From positions 1 through 64,000 of the forward strand of contig JADJPH010000016.1 in the NCBI GenBank assembly GCA_016713335.1: 64,000 nt of DNA, read 5' to 3'. The stretch comes from Candidatus Fredericiella danica. GTDB lineage: Bacteria; Chloroflexota; Anaerolineae; Caldilineales; Caldilineaceae. The stretch's first letter is position 1; the number at the start of each line of letters is the position of its first letter. Shown piece by piece: positions 37,501 to 46,956 of the stretch. The position numbers and the translations under genes are program-made. The notes beneath the pieces were generated by a model. That model saw nothing but the letters and a program-made list of their open reading frames with translations, searched no databases and was not told the DNA's origin.

Positions 37501-38443
37501 CTTGAACCCGGCCTCTCATCGCGCCATACTGATCAGAGGTAGATTGCGATCTTCAGTAAGCGATGGAGGTGCAGGATGAATGCTCGCTGGCTGGCCGGGT
37601 TGTGCCTGGCGCTGCTGGTCCTCTGGGGGTGTGCAAACGGGGTTGGCGTGCACGCTGTGCAGGCCGATCAGACCAGCGCCGCGCTGATTGTGAACCACAC
37701 CAATATTGACATAACGCAAATCCCCGACGAGTGGATCGACCAGGCGAAGGAGCTGGCGTTCCAGGTAGCGCACACGTCGCATGGTTCCCAGATTCTCACC
37801 GGGTTGGAATGGTGGGCGACGCAGGATGCGCGCTATGACGTCGGGATCCGCTATGACGTCGTGCCACCAACTGGGGCGAGCAGCCTCTTGATCTACGACG
37901 GCAACAACTACGATGGCGACAACTACATCACGCCAGAGATGTACTGGGCGTCGGACGATGGCGTGAGCCACACACAGGGTGTGGCGGATACCGGCTACTT
38001 TGACTTTTCGACCTGGAGTTGGTGCGGGCAGCAGTCGGACAACTCGGACGAAACGGTGGACAGCTACCTGGCGACGCTGAATCAACTGGATGCGGCGTAT
38101 CCGGCGATGCAGTTCATCTTGATGACCGGGCACACTGATGGGGGCGGGGCGACGCTGGCGCGCAACAATCAACGCGTGCGTGACTATGCGACTGCGCAGG
38201 GCAAGGTGTTGTTTGACTTTGCGGATTTTGAGCAATACGACCCGGCCGGCATCTATTATGCGGATGCCAGCGACAGTTGTCCCTGGTGTGACCAGTGGTG
38301 CACCGACCACCCGGCCGATTGCGCCGGTTTACCCGACCCGGGGGATGACTGGTGCGCCCACACACATCCACTCCAGTGCAAACTGAAGGGTGCGGCTTTC
38401 TGGTGGATGGCGGCACGGCTCGCCGGCTGGCCCGGACCACAGG
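37469..38443. repeat. Long direct repeat, copy 1 (intergenic element plus esterase N-terminal domain)
   Basis: From GATACGCGATACGCAACA through the RBS and first 290 codons of the esterase gene, this stretch recurs at 42910-43871 with mostly single-base differences. Similarity stops shortly after the shared GGCTGGCCCGGACC. Confidence 0.85.
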
Positions 38444-40371
38444 AGACGGTTGCGCCGCAACCTACTGGGGTCTCGGCCCCCACCCGGAGCGGTCAGACCT
38501 TCATCACCTGGCAGGAGCGCGGAGAACTGCCCAACGCCAGCTATCGCGTTTACCGGCATGATGCACCGATCACGGCGCTGAATCTTGCGGAGGCAACATT
38601 ACTTTACGAGGCCCCCACGGGGTCAGCCCGGTTCTATTCGAATCGCTACAATGTCGAAGGCGGCGGGGTCTGGGCGAATCGATACCTGGAGCGTCTCGTG
38701 ATTGACACCGCAAGCGGTGAACTGCCGGACGGCACTGGGCTGCTCGTATGGACGCTTGCGGCGGACGATTTCGCAGGCGGGCAGAGCGGTTCCGGATACT
38801 ACGCAGTGACAACTGTGGATGGCGGCATCGAGAATCGTGTTGACTTTACGGCGGAGAATAGCATTGGCCCGATCGTCGAGCGTGTCGCGGATCCACTTCC
38901 GGTGGCGGTGAGCGGCGTCGGGGCGCCGGTGACGGGCCAGGTCTATATTCAATACATGGACCTGCGCACCTGGAATCCGACATTCCACGCGCCGAACCCT
39001 TGGAACCTGTTCTACGGTCTGGATGAGAGCGATCCCGGGATCGCCGATGCCATCCAATATGCCTATGATTACACGGTCTTTCAGCCGACGGCGGCTGACT
39101 GCGGGGGGGGCTACCCGGAGGCAATCCCCGTTGTGATGAACTTGCATGGTTGGAGTGGCAACGTTTACCCGCCATTTACGGAGATACCGGATGACTACGG
39201 GTGGTGCGCCTATCGCATCTACCCAATTGACACAAATGAGACCTGGTGGTTTGGCTTCGCAGAAAATCAGGACTACCGGACCGGGGACGCCCCGGGCGCG
39301 GGTGACACGATTGCCAATTACACCGAGCAACGGCTGTTGCGCATGGTGTACGACCTCTTGCGCGATCCGCCTGGGCCGCCGGCCGATGCCAATCGCGTCT
39401 TCGTGTTTGGTGGTTCAATGGGCGGCAGCGGCGCGCTTGCCCTCGCACTGCGTTACCCGGCGGTCTTTGCCGCCGCGTATGCGAGTGAGCCGATGACTAA
39501 CTATGCGACTTCGAGCCTGTGGCTTGGCGATGTCACGCCCAAGTGGGGCAGCGTCGATGACAACCTGCCCGTCTCGATTGACGCGCCCAATGGCTGGGCC
39601 GTGCCCTTGCAAGCGTATGCGGACGAAGGCGTGTTCGACTGGCAGAACCACCAGGCGAATGCCGAGACGCGAAGCGCCGATGAGACTGTACCGCTGGGAA
39701 TTGGGCATGGCACGCTTGACGATGTTATTGCCTGGGATACCCAGGGCCAACCCACCTATCCTGCGTTCAATGCGGGCAAACGCATGTGGGGTGGGGTGAC
39801 GGTTGCGGTGGATCATACCTGGCTGGCCTTTGCCGGGCTGCCGTACAATCTTGCGTCTGACGATTCCTTGACACCCTTTGCGGGATTCCAGGTGGTGCAC
39901 GACGAGAGCGTCCCCGGCTTGAGCAATAGCAGCGCCGATGCGCCCCTGCCGCCGGTTGGGGTGGGTGGCTACAACCAAACCATCCGCTGGTCTTCGTCGT
40001 GGGATGCATGGGACGGTGCGCCGGTTGACACCCAAAGCCGCTGGGCGATCAGCCTGTGCAGCAAGGATCCCGATTTCTATGTGCGTGACTGCGGCAGTGG
40101 GCCAAAGATGACGGTTGACATAACGCCACGCCGGTTACAGTACTTTGTGGTGACGCCGTTAGCCACCTACAAATGGGAAAATCGGCTCGTGCGCGATAAC
40201 ACACTGGCGGCGAGCGGACGCGTGACTGCGGATGCCGCAGGTCTTGTCACCGTGCCTGGATTTGCGTTGACCGAGCCTGAAGGACACCGATTGATCCTTG
40301 AGCCGGAGGGCGGTCCGCCACCACCCGCTTCTGATCTCTACCTGCCGCTGCTACAGCGAGAGGGGTTCTGA
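37576..40371 (+). CDS. Multidomain secreted lipoprotein esterase
   Basis: A 931-residue exported protein. Signal with lipobox LLVLWGC (residues 13-19). Residues 35-290 form a Cys-rich unassigned domain with HTSHGSQILTGLEWW and FILMTGHTDGGG, possibly an SGNH-like hydrolase. Residues 300-430 look like an Fn3-type module (GQTFITWQERGELPNASYRV). Residues 450-800 are an alpha/beta hydrolase of the PHB-depolymerase/feruloyl-esterase type: nucleophile in FVFGGSMGGSGALAL and MNLHGWSGN for the oxyanion region. The end is DLYLPLLQREGF, a tail shared with other secreted proteins here. Probably attacks polymer ester bonds outside the cell. It overlaps the next gene by 1-3 bases. Confidence 0.8.
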   Translation: MNARWLAGLCLALLVLWGCANGVGVHAVQADQTSAALIVNHTNIDITQIPDEWIDQAKELAFQVAHTSHGSQILTGLEWWATQDARYDVGIRYDVVPPTGASSLLIYDGNNYDGDNYITPEMYWASDDGVSHTQGVADTGYFDFSTWSWCGQQSDNSDETVDSYLATLNQLDAAYPAMQFILMTGHTDGGGATLARNNQRVRDYATAQGKVLFDFADFEQYDPAGIYYADASDSCPWCDQWCTDHPADCAGLPDPGDDWCAHTHPLQCKLKGAAFWWMAARLAGWPGPQETVAPQPTGVSAPTRSGQTFITWQERGELPNASYRVYRHDAPITALNLAEATLLYEAPTGSARFYSNRYNVEGGGVWANRYLERLVIDTASGELPDGTGLLVWTLAADDFAGGQSGSGYYAVTTVDGGIENRVDFTAENSIGPIVERVADPLPVAVSGVGAPVTGQVYIQYMDLRTWNPTFHAPNPWNLFYGLDESDPGIADAIQYAYDYTVFQPTAADCGGGYPEAIPVVMNLHGWSGNVYPPFTEIPDDYGWCAYRIYPIDTNETWWFGFAENQDYRTGDAPGAGDTIANYTEQRLLRMVYDLLRDPPGPPADANRVFVFGGSMGGSGALALALRYPAVFAAAYASEPMTNYATSSLWLGDVTPKWGSVDDNLPVSIDAPNGWAVPLQAYADEGVFDWQNHQANAETRSADETVPLGIGHGTLDDVIAWDTQGQPTYPAFNAGKRMWGGVTVAVDHTWLAFAGLPYNLASDDSLTPFAGFQVVHDESVPGLSNSSADAPLPPVGVGGYNQTIRWSSSWDAWDGAPVDTQSRWAISLCSKDPDFYVRDCGSGPKMTVDITPRRLQYFVVTPLATYKWENRLVRDNTLAASGRVTADAAGLVTVPGFALTEPEGHRLILEPEGGPPPPASDLYLPLLQREGF

Positions 40372-41589
40372 TGATGCCCGGCAATGGCCAGATACGTCCA
40401 GCGGAATTCATGTCTTCAACGATCAACTGGCAAGCCAACTCAGTGATGCCCAGTGGCGCTTTGCGGCGACCCATTACGCGGGCACGCAGAAGATGCTGCG
40501 GCGGGATGCGGACAAGTTGCGCAGCTACAACTCGGACTTTCTGATTCTACATTACCGCCTGGGCGCCGGACTTGGTTACCGTTCCATTGCCGGCGCATGT
40601 AATCCTAGTGGGGATTATCTCCATATCATAGAAGGCAATCAATGGGTGCAGGAGTGGCCCAGTGCGTCCACGGTGAAGGAGCGTTGGTTCTTTCACTGGC
40701 CCGTTGCAGGCACCGTCCGTGTGCTGAATTGCGATTGGGGCTGGTACCTGATGGAGTTGAATGACGCCGCGTATCGCACCTATTGGCAGGCCGAGGTGCT
40801 GCGCCAGTTGCAGGCAAACGATGATGACGGGTTATTTTTGGATAGTATCAGCGTCCCCAATTACCTTGGCGCCGATCGATATGACCCGGCGCTGCCCGCC
40901 ATCGATGCCACCTTTGAAGCTGGCTGGGCGACTCGAATTGAAGATTGGCTGGCCTGGATTCAGACGCAACCGATCGGCAAGTATGTGATTTTGCCCAATG
41001 CCGGTTCGTGGATCACCACCCGGGATCCCACCGACTACAGCGCTGCGGACGGGGTCATGATCGAGGGGTTCGCCCTTTGGGGTTTTGGCGACTACTTTGC
41101 GGAAGAGGATTGGCGTCTGCAGATGAACCGCGTACTGGAACTGGTGTCGCGCAACAAGATCTTGATTGCGCAGAGTTATGGCAGTGACGTCAATGAACGC
41201 CTGTTTGCAACGGCGAGTTACCTCCTGATTCGGGGGCGCCACACCTACCTCAACCTGGATATCGGCCTGGAGCCGGAGTGGTGGCCGGAATATGAGGTGA
41301 AGTTGCTGGCGGCGCAAGAATCGGCGGGCGATGATATCGACAACCTGCGCACGAGCAATGGCGTCTATGTGCGCAGCTTCGAGGGTGGGTTTGTGGCTGT
41401 GAACCCGGCCAATAGTGGGCCAGCCCTCCCTGTGGCACTTGGGTCGGGGCTCATTGGTTGGTGCAGCCGGTGGGCGGCGGTGAGGTGCCTGCCAGTGGGG
41501 CGCCGACCGGGCATCTGACCTACAGCCCAATTGACAGTTTGGAGCTCGCCCCACAGTCTGCTGCAATCGTCGTGACCGCGCTACCCTAA
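40371..41589 (+). CDS. Putative glycoside hydrolase (GHL15-like), start unclear, frameshifted at the end
   Basis: The frame with homology (SGIHVFNDQLASQLSDAQWR, DFLILHYRLGAGLGY, DDGLFLDSISVPNYLG) is of the hypothetical glycosyl hydrolase 15 type; Asp residues in LFLDS and Glu in MIEGFALWG could be catalytic. ATGATG at 40371 overlaps the esterase stop but lies in another frame; the coding frame is open back to 40298. So either a start-proximal indel or a true fusion with the esterase. A second indel near 41455 moves the end to TAA 41587-41589. No own signal peptide is seen, which supports a fusion or a missing start. Confidence 0.7.
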
Positions 41590-41616
41590 GCATCCCTATT
41601 TGTTTACAAGAATCTA

Positions 41617-41647
41617 AACCCGGCGCACTGGCCCAGTGCGCCGGGTT
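41617..41647. terminator. 15-bp perfect inverted repeat
   Basis: AACCCGGCGCACTGG (41617-41631) and CCAGTGCGCCGGGTT (41633-41647) with one central base. It follows the GHL15-type gene; no T tract. Probable transcription end. Confidence 0.6.
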
Positions 41648-41747
41648 CGCGTCCACCCGTGGGTGAACGCTCCACTTGTTTTGTGACCGCGCCGGCTTGT
41701 GCTAGAGTGCGGGCGCATTTTTTCATGGAGCGAAGTAGGAGAACACG

Positions 41748-42027
41748 ATGAACGATCCGTATTTAGAGTTGGTTCAGGAGCAGTGGCCGTCCATTTCCGC
41801 GCTTTACAATGAACACGCTGAGCACTTCCCGGTGATGCTGGTTGATGCGCAGTGGCGAGATCCATGCTTACCCCTACGATGATTTTCGCGGTCTGCTTGA
41901 CGGCCCGTCGCAGATGAATCTGGCGCTCCAGTATCGCCGTGCGATCGACAACCGGCAGATGGTGCTCTTTGTGCGCGACACCGATCGCAAGGTCTTTCAA
42001 TCTTATTCGCTGGCATTGGAGGATTGA
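41748..42027 (+). CDS. Small hypothetical protein, frameshifted
   Basis: About 93 residues. ATG 41748 has AGGAGA upstream. The first frame (MNDPYLELVQEQWPSISALY) breaks at about 41855; a one-base insertion would continue as SGEIHAYPYDDFRGLL to the stop at 42025-42027. Composition is that of a soluble acidic protein. No family recognised. A hairpin follows directly. Confidence 0.55.
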
Positions 42028-42032
42028 TCGAG

Positions 42033-42060
42033 GCGCCTACCCGGCGACTCGGGTAGGCGC
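42033..42060. terminator. 11-bp hairpin after the small hypothetical gene
   Basis: GCGCCTACCCG (42033-42043), loop GCGACT, CGGGTAGGCGC (42050-42060). GC-rich, no T tract. Confidence 0.6.
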
Positions 42061-42178
42061 GAACGTCAGAAAAGCGCAAGGGAAGCCACCAGCGCCGTTG
42101 TGCGATCTTGAGGTATAATAGGGCTATATGTTGAATGCGACATGAGCGTTCAGAATCAATAAAGAAACCGGTTGACCA

Positions 42179-42841
42179 GTGACTACATCCAAGCTTAGCA
42201 TCAAGCACTATTCCCTCGCCGAGGAGATCGCCAACAGTGTCTCGCATGGCGCCGGGGTTGTTTTTGGGATCGTGGCGTTGATCCTGATGTTGGTGCAGTC
42301 GTTTCGCCTTGCTGATGGTCTGCGGATCACAACCACCAGCATCTATGGTCTCAGCATTATTTTCCTGTTTCTAGCGTCTACACTTTATCACGCAATCCCG
42401 CATCAGGGCACGAAGCGGGTGTTTCAAACGATCGATCACTGCGCAATCTACTTGCTGATTGCGGGCACCTACACGCCCTTCATGTTGCTGACCATCGGGG
42501 ATCGGGTTGCGGCCATCATTCTGTTTGTCGTGTGGTTGATTGCGATAGTTGGGATCGTGTTCAAGATCTTCTTTACGAACCGCTTCCATAATCTTTCCCT
42601 CATCACTTACCTGGGTATGGGGTGGCTGGGTGTATTTGCGGCGTATGAGATTCTGGAAAACCTGCAGCCGATCGGCATCGTGCTCCTGGTGGCAGGTGGG
42701 GTCGTTTACTCACTTGGTACGATCTTCTACCGGATGCGCCGCATCCCGTTCAATCATGCGATCTGGCACCTCTTTGTCCTCGCAGGCTGTTTCCTGCACT
42801 TTATTGCGGTTTACTTTTTCGTGTTGCCGGTGACAGTGTAA
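42179..42841 (+). CDS. Hemolysin III/TrhA-family membrane protein (PAQR type)
   Basis: A 220-residue protein with seven hydrophobic spans. Conserved features: EEIANSVSHGAGVVFGI at the N-terminus, STLYHAIPHQGTKRVFQTID with the His/Asp metal motif, LLIAGTYTPFMLL in the middle and FNHAIWHLFVLAGCFLHF near the end. These His and Asp residues fit the zinc site of the PAQR superfamily. The start is GTG 42179; TATAAT at 42114-42119 could be its -10. In E. coli relatives (YqfA/TrhA) link to membrane fluidity; here the role is not known. Lies between the two copies of the esterase-domain repeat. Confidence 0.9.
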   Translation: MTTSKLSIKHYSLAEEIANSVSHGAGVVFGIVALILMLVQSFRLADGLRITTTSIYGLSIIFLFLASTLYHAIPHQGTKRVFQTIDHCAIYLLIAGTYTPFMLLTIGDRVAAIILFVVWLIAIVGIVFKIFFTNRFHNLSLITYLGMGWLGVFAAYEILENLQPIGIVLLVAGGVVYSLGTIFYRMRRIPFNHAIWHLFVLAGCFLHFIAVYFFVLPVTV

Positions 42842-42935
42842 CGTATCTCGTATTTCGTGTTACGTGGCGATCTTGTACTTGGAGAGACCAGTGCGCAGTG
42901 TGGATACAAGATACGCGATACGCAACATTTGCCCC
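42842..42935. repeat. CGTATC/GATACG inverted repeat, second copy
   Basis: CGTATCTCGTATTTCGTGTTACG on the left and GATACAAGATACGCGATACG on the right form an imperfect inverted repeat like the one at 37389-37500, again directly ahead of the esterase-domain sequence. Confidence 0.65.
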
Positions 42936-43871
42936 TTGAACTTCACCTCCGATCAGACCATACTGGTGAGAGGTAGATTGAACCTGCGGTATGATGGAGG
43001 TGCAGGATGAACGCTCGCTAACTGACCGGGTTGTGCCTGGCGGTGCTGATTCTCTCGGGTGTGCGAACGGGGCTGGCGTGAAGGCTGTGCAGGCCGACCA
43101 GACCAGTGCCGCGCTCATTATCAACCACACCAATATTGACATAACGCAAATCCCCGACGAGTGGATCGACCAGGCGAAGGAACTGGCGTTCCAGGTGGCG
43201 CACACGTCGCATGGTTCCCAGATTCTCACCGGGTTGGAATGGTGGGCGACGCAGGATGCGCGCTATGACGTCGGGATCCGCTATGACGTCGTGCCACCAA
43301 CGGGGCGAGCAGCCTCTGATCTACGACGGCAACAACTATGACGGCGACAACTACATCACGCCGGAGATGTACTGGGCGTCGGACGACGGCGTGAGTCACA
43401 CACAGGGTGTGGCGGACACCGGGTACTTTGACTTTTCGACGTGGAGTTGGTGCGGGCAGCAGTCGGACAACTCGGACGAGACGGTGGACAGCTACCTGGC
43501 GACGCTGAATCAACTGGATGCGGCGTATCCGGCGATGCAGTTCATCTTGATGACCGGGCACACCGACGGGGGCGGGGCGACGCTGGCGCGCAACAATCAG
43601 CGGGTGCGCGACTATGCGACGGCGCAGGGCAAGGTGTTGTTTGACTTTGCGGATTTTGAGCAATACGACCCGGCGGGCACCTATTATGCGGATGCCAGCG
43701 ACAGTTGCCCCTGGTGTGACCAGTGGTGCACCGACCACCCGGCGGATTGCGCCGGGTTTACCGGATCCGGGGATGACTGGTGCGCCCATACACACCCGCT
43801 CCAGTGCAAGCTGAAGGGTGCGGCTTTCTGGTGGATGGCGGCACGGCTCGCCGGCTGGCCCGGACCGCAGG
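42910..43871. repeat. Long direct repeat, copy 2
   Basis: Counterpart of 37469-38443. It includes the RBS region (GGAGGTGCAGG) and the whole first domain, then switches to an unrelated end (ALSPQTYVPYLEK). Confidence 0.85.
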
Positions 43872-43912
43872 CACTATCGCCGCAAACGTACGTGCCCTAT
43901 CTGGAGAAGTAA
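43007..43912 (+). pseudogene. Decayed copy of the secreted esterase N-terminal domain
   Basis: Matches residues 1-290 of the 37576 gene. Codon 5 is TAA (43019-43021) where copy 1 has TGG, a two-base substitution, so initiation at ATG 43007 gives a four-residue peptide. A one-base loss follows near 43060 and two more near 43285-43310. The last frame ends at 43912 with a tail, TYVPYLEK, like that of other secreted proteins. It lacks the Fn3, esterase and GHL15 parts. The nonsense change argues for real decay; the deletions could be sequence errors. Confidence 0.75.
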
Positions 43913-43922
43913 AGTTGCTGCT

Positions 43923-46889
43923 TTACAGAAGTGCCATGTGCACTGCCTCAGCCGGATGAAGCGCCGCCCGTTGTGCGCCATGGGCGATTTGCTGGCGACA
44001 ACTGACCCCCGGCGCCACGATCAGGGCCTGCGCCTGCATTGCGCGCACAGCGGGCAAGAGCCGCAGTTCAGCCATCTGGAGGGAGACGGCGTAGTGTTCC
44101 TGCTCATAGCCAAACGCGCCGGCCATACCGCAGCAGGCGGTATCGATGGTGCTCACGCGATAGCCTGCTAATTCAAGGGCTTTTTGGCTGTCTGCGGCGG
44201 CGCCGAGTGCCTTCTGGTGGCAGTGCGTATGGAGCAGCAGTGCTCCCGGTTCGGCACGAAACTGAGCAACCCACTCCCCGCGGGCAATGGCCCTCACCAT
44301 GAATTGCTCAAAAGTGTAACTGTAGCGCGCAACCTCACTTACTCTGCTGTCGTCCGGTAGCAGCGAGCCATAATCGTCAACGATGGCAGACCAGTCACTG
44401 GGTTCGAGGAAGACGACCGCGCGTCCCATGCGCACGTGGGGTTCAAGTGCGTCGACCACTGCTTGCGCACGGCTGCGTGCCAGGTCAACCAGCCCCTTTG
44501 ACAGCGCCGGTCTACCGGCATCGGTCACTTTGGGCGCGACGACCCGATAGCCAGCGGCGGTGAGTACGGCGCAGGCTGCCTCTATCACGTGTGGCGAGGA
44601 GTACGTATTATAGGTATCTGCGAAGAGCACTACGGTGGGCTGCCATGCGATGCGCTTTTGGGACGGCGTCGCCGGTGGGCTAGCGGGCGCCAATGTAGGC
44701 TCATCCGTGTTGAGTGCGGTGGCCCGTTGTGTGCCGAGTGAAAACGGGCGCCGTGCAAAGCGAGGGAGCGAACGCTCCGCTTTGATTCCCAGGGTCCTCT
44801 CCAGAACATCGTGCACCACGGTACGTGACATCAACCAATTGGCAATGGGGGCACGCCAGCCACTGCCAAGACGGCTCAGCGCGTCGAAGTGTATGAAGAG
44901 CGTGTCGCGCAGCGGCCTTTCGTGTTTGTCATAGTACTGGGCAAGGAACTCCGTCTTCAGTTTGGCCATGTCTACTGCTGACGGGCACTCATTCTTGCAA
45001 GCCTTGCAGGCTACGCACAGTTCCAAGGCCGCATACATACGTGAGCTGGTCAGTTCTGCCGCCGGAATCGTGCCGGAGAGCGCTGCCCGCAGCAGGTTGG
45101 CGCGGCCACGGGTGGCGTGCTCTTCCTCGCGCGTGGCCATGAAACTGGGGCACATGGCGCCGGAATTCAATTTCCGGCAGACGGCAGCGCCGTTGCACAT
45201 CTCGATTTCATGGGCAATGCCCTCGGCAAAGTGCAGCCTTGTCGCAATGGGGTCCGTATGATAGCCGGGTGGGTAGCGCAGATCCTGGTCGACCGGTGGT
45301 GCGTCCACGATGTTGCCAGGGTTGAAGAGATTGTCCGGATCAAAGGCCCATTTGACCCTCTTGAACAGTGCATACAACTCGGGGCCGTAGAATCGCTCGT
45401 TTAGCCACGATCTTGCGCGCCCATCGCCATGTTCGCTGGAAAGGGCGCCGCCGTAGTCGCCAAGGAGTTCCGCAACAAAGGTGCCGATCTCTTTCATCTT
45501 CTCGACTTCCGGCGCAAGTTTGATGTTGAGGAGGGGGCGGATATGCAGACAACCGGCACTGGCATGTGCGTAGTAGGTCATGCGCGTGCCGAGGCCGGCG
45601 CAGAATGCCTCGATCTTTGGGATATAGGTAGCCAGGTGTTCGGGTGGCACTGCGGTGTCTTCAATGAATGGGATGGGTTTCCATTCGCTGCGTACGCTCA
45701 TCAGTAGCCCGAGCCCCGCTTTTCGCAGGTTCCACACCGCGGTCTGGCGTGCGGGATCGATCAGTGCAGACATCGGACCAGTCCGAAGTCCGTGGCGCGG
45801 GAGATCGGCCATGAGCTTCTCGCACTTTGCCCGGAGTTCTGCTTCATTGTCACCGTAAAATTCGATGGCTAAGAGGCAAAATGGCTCGCCCGAGGCAAAG
45901 GTGCGCAGCAACCGGTTGTACGCGGGGTGCTGCCGCGCCATGCTGAGACTCAGGTCATCGATTAACTCAACGGCCGACGGTGCAGCTTCCAAGATGGCCG
46001 GCACCGCTTCGAGTGAAGAGAGCAGGGTTGGAAACTCAATGACGACGAGGGCGGTGCGCTTTGGCCGCGGCACAACGCGCAGTTTGAGTTCCGTGATCAC
46101 GCCGAGGGTGCCTTCGGCGCCGCATAGCAAATTGGCGAGGTTAAAGCGCGTGTCCTGGGGGAGGAAGTGGTCGATCGTGCCATCGTGCACGAAGCGAGCC
46201 AGGTTGTAGCCGCCGCAGCGCCGCCAATGTCTGGGCGTACCCTGCCGAATCGTCGCGAGATCAATGGGCAACCCAATCATTCCTGTCAGCGTGCGGTACA
46301 CTTCGCCTTCCCGACCGGGCGCCTGTGTCCGCCACGCCAGTTGTTCCGGCGTCAACGGCCCAACCTGGACTCGACGCCCGTCGCTCAAAATGACTTCCAG
46401 CCCGATCACATGATCGGCGGTCATTCCGTAGAGGATGGAGTGGCTCCCGGTTGAGTTATTCGAGACGATCCCGCCAAGGCAGGCGCGATTTGAACTGGCC
46501 GGATCCGGGCCAAACTGGAACCCGTGGGCACGCAATGCCTCATTGAGTGTGTCGAGCACGATGCCCGGCTGCACCCGCACCCAGCGCTCCTCGACGTTTA
46601 ACTCCAGCAGTTGGTCGAGGTAGCGTGATGTGTCGATGACCAGTGCGGTGTTGACCGCCTGGCCGGCCAGGCTGCTTCCACCCGCCCGTGGCAAGAGCGG
46701 CGCCTTGAATTGGGCAGCGATGGTGACCGCCGCCTGAATGTCGTCGACATGCTTTGGAATCAGGACTGCGGTCGGCATGACCTGATAGAGGCTGGCATCG
46801 GTGCTGTAGAGCGTGCGCGTATAGAGATCGCTGCGCAGGTCGCCGGAGACTTGTGGGCGGAGGTTGGTGAGAAGGTCGGTGGTGGACAT
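43923..46889 (-). CDS. FAD-binding and Fe-S oxidoreductase (GlcD-GlcF-like fusion, D-lactate/glycolate type)
   Basis: A 988-residue flavoprotein. The start is ATG 46889 (MSTTDLLTNLRPQ); the longer frame to 46946 only translates the AGACAAAG repeat. Residues 45-260 hold the FAD-binding PCMH fold (LLPRAGGSSLAGQAVNTALV), followed by the FAD-oxidase C-domain, then one visible 4Fe-4S motif CVACKACKNECPS near residue 650 and C-terminal CCG-type cysteines (HTHCHQKAL, DTACCGMAGAFGYE). Oxidises a 2-hydroxy acid such as D-lactate or glycolate and passes electrons to the membrane quinone pool. Next on the minus strand after the GH13 gene. Confidence 0.92.
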   Translation of the reverse strand: MSTTDLLTNLRPQVSGDLRSDLYTRTLYSTDASLYQVMPTAVLIPKHVDDIQAAVTIAAQFKAPLLPRAGGSSLAGQAVNTALVIDTSRYLDQLLELNVEERWVRVQPGIVLDTLNEALRAHGFQFGPDPASSNRACLGGIVSNNSTGSHSILYGMTADHVIGLEVILSDGRRVQVGPLTPEQLAWRTQAPGREGEVYRTLTGMIGLPIDLATIRQGTPRHWRRCGGYNLARFVHDGTIDHFLPQDTRFNLANLLCGAEGTLGVITELKLRVVPRPKRTALVVIEFPTLLSSLEAVPAILEAAPSAVELIDDLSLSMARQHPAYNRLLRTFASGEPFCLLAIEFYGDNEAELRAKCEKLMADLPRHGLRTGPMSALIDPARQTAVWNLRKAGLGLLMSVRSEWKPIPFIEDTAVPPEHLATYIPKIEAFCAGLGTRMTYYAHASAGCLHIRPLLNIKLAPEVEKMKEIGTFVAELLGDYGGALSSEHGDGRARSWLNERFYGPELYALFKRVKWAFDPDNLFNPGNIVDAPPVDQDLRYPPGYHTDPIATRLHFAEGIAHEIEMCNGAAVCRKLNSGAMCPSFMATREEEHATRGRANLLRAALSGTIPAAELTSSRMYAALELCVACKACKNECPSAVDMAKLKTEFLAQYYDKHERPLRDTLFIHFDALSRLGSGWRAPIANWLMSRTVVHDVLERTLGIKAERSLPRFARRPFSLGTQRATALNTDEPTLAPASPPATPSQKRIAWQPTVVLFADTYNTYSSPHVIEAACAVLTAAGYRVVAPKVTDAGRPALSKGLVDLARSRAQAVVDALEPHVRMGRAVVFLEPSDWSAIVDDYGSLLPDDSRVSEVARYSYTFEQFMVRAIARGEWVAQFRAEPGALLLHTHCHQKALGAAADSQKALELAGYRVSTIDTACCGMAGAFGYEQEHYAVSLQMAELRLLPAVRAMQAQALIVAPGVSCRQQIAHGAQRAALHPAEAVHMALL

Positions 46890-46892
46890 GAG

Positions 46893-46956
46893 AGACCGAG
46901 AGACAAAGAGACAAAGAGACAAAGAGACAAAGAGACAAAGAGACAAAGAGACAGGC
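46893..46956. repeat. AGACAAAG tandem repeat at the start of the FAD/Fe-S gene
   Basis: Six exact copies of AGACAAAG at 46901-46948 with degenerate copies on either side (AGAGACCG, AGACAGGC). It directly abuts the start codon at 46889 on the minus strand, occupying the place of the RBS. Confidence 0.9.

Noticed and set aside
46890..46946. N-terminal extension of the FAD/Fe-S oxidase (Leu/Cys/Ser-rich)
   Set aside because: It is only the translation of the AGACAAAG tandem repeat.
46893..46956. CRISPR array
   Set aside because: Uniform 8-base units without spacers; a simple tandem repeat.
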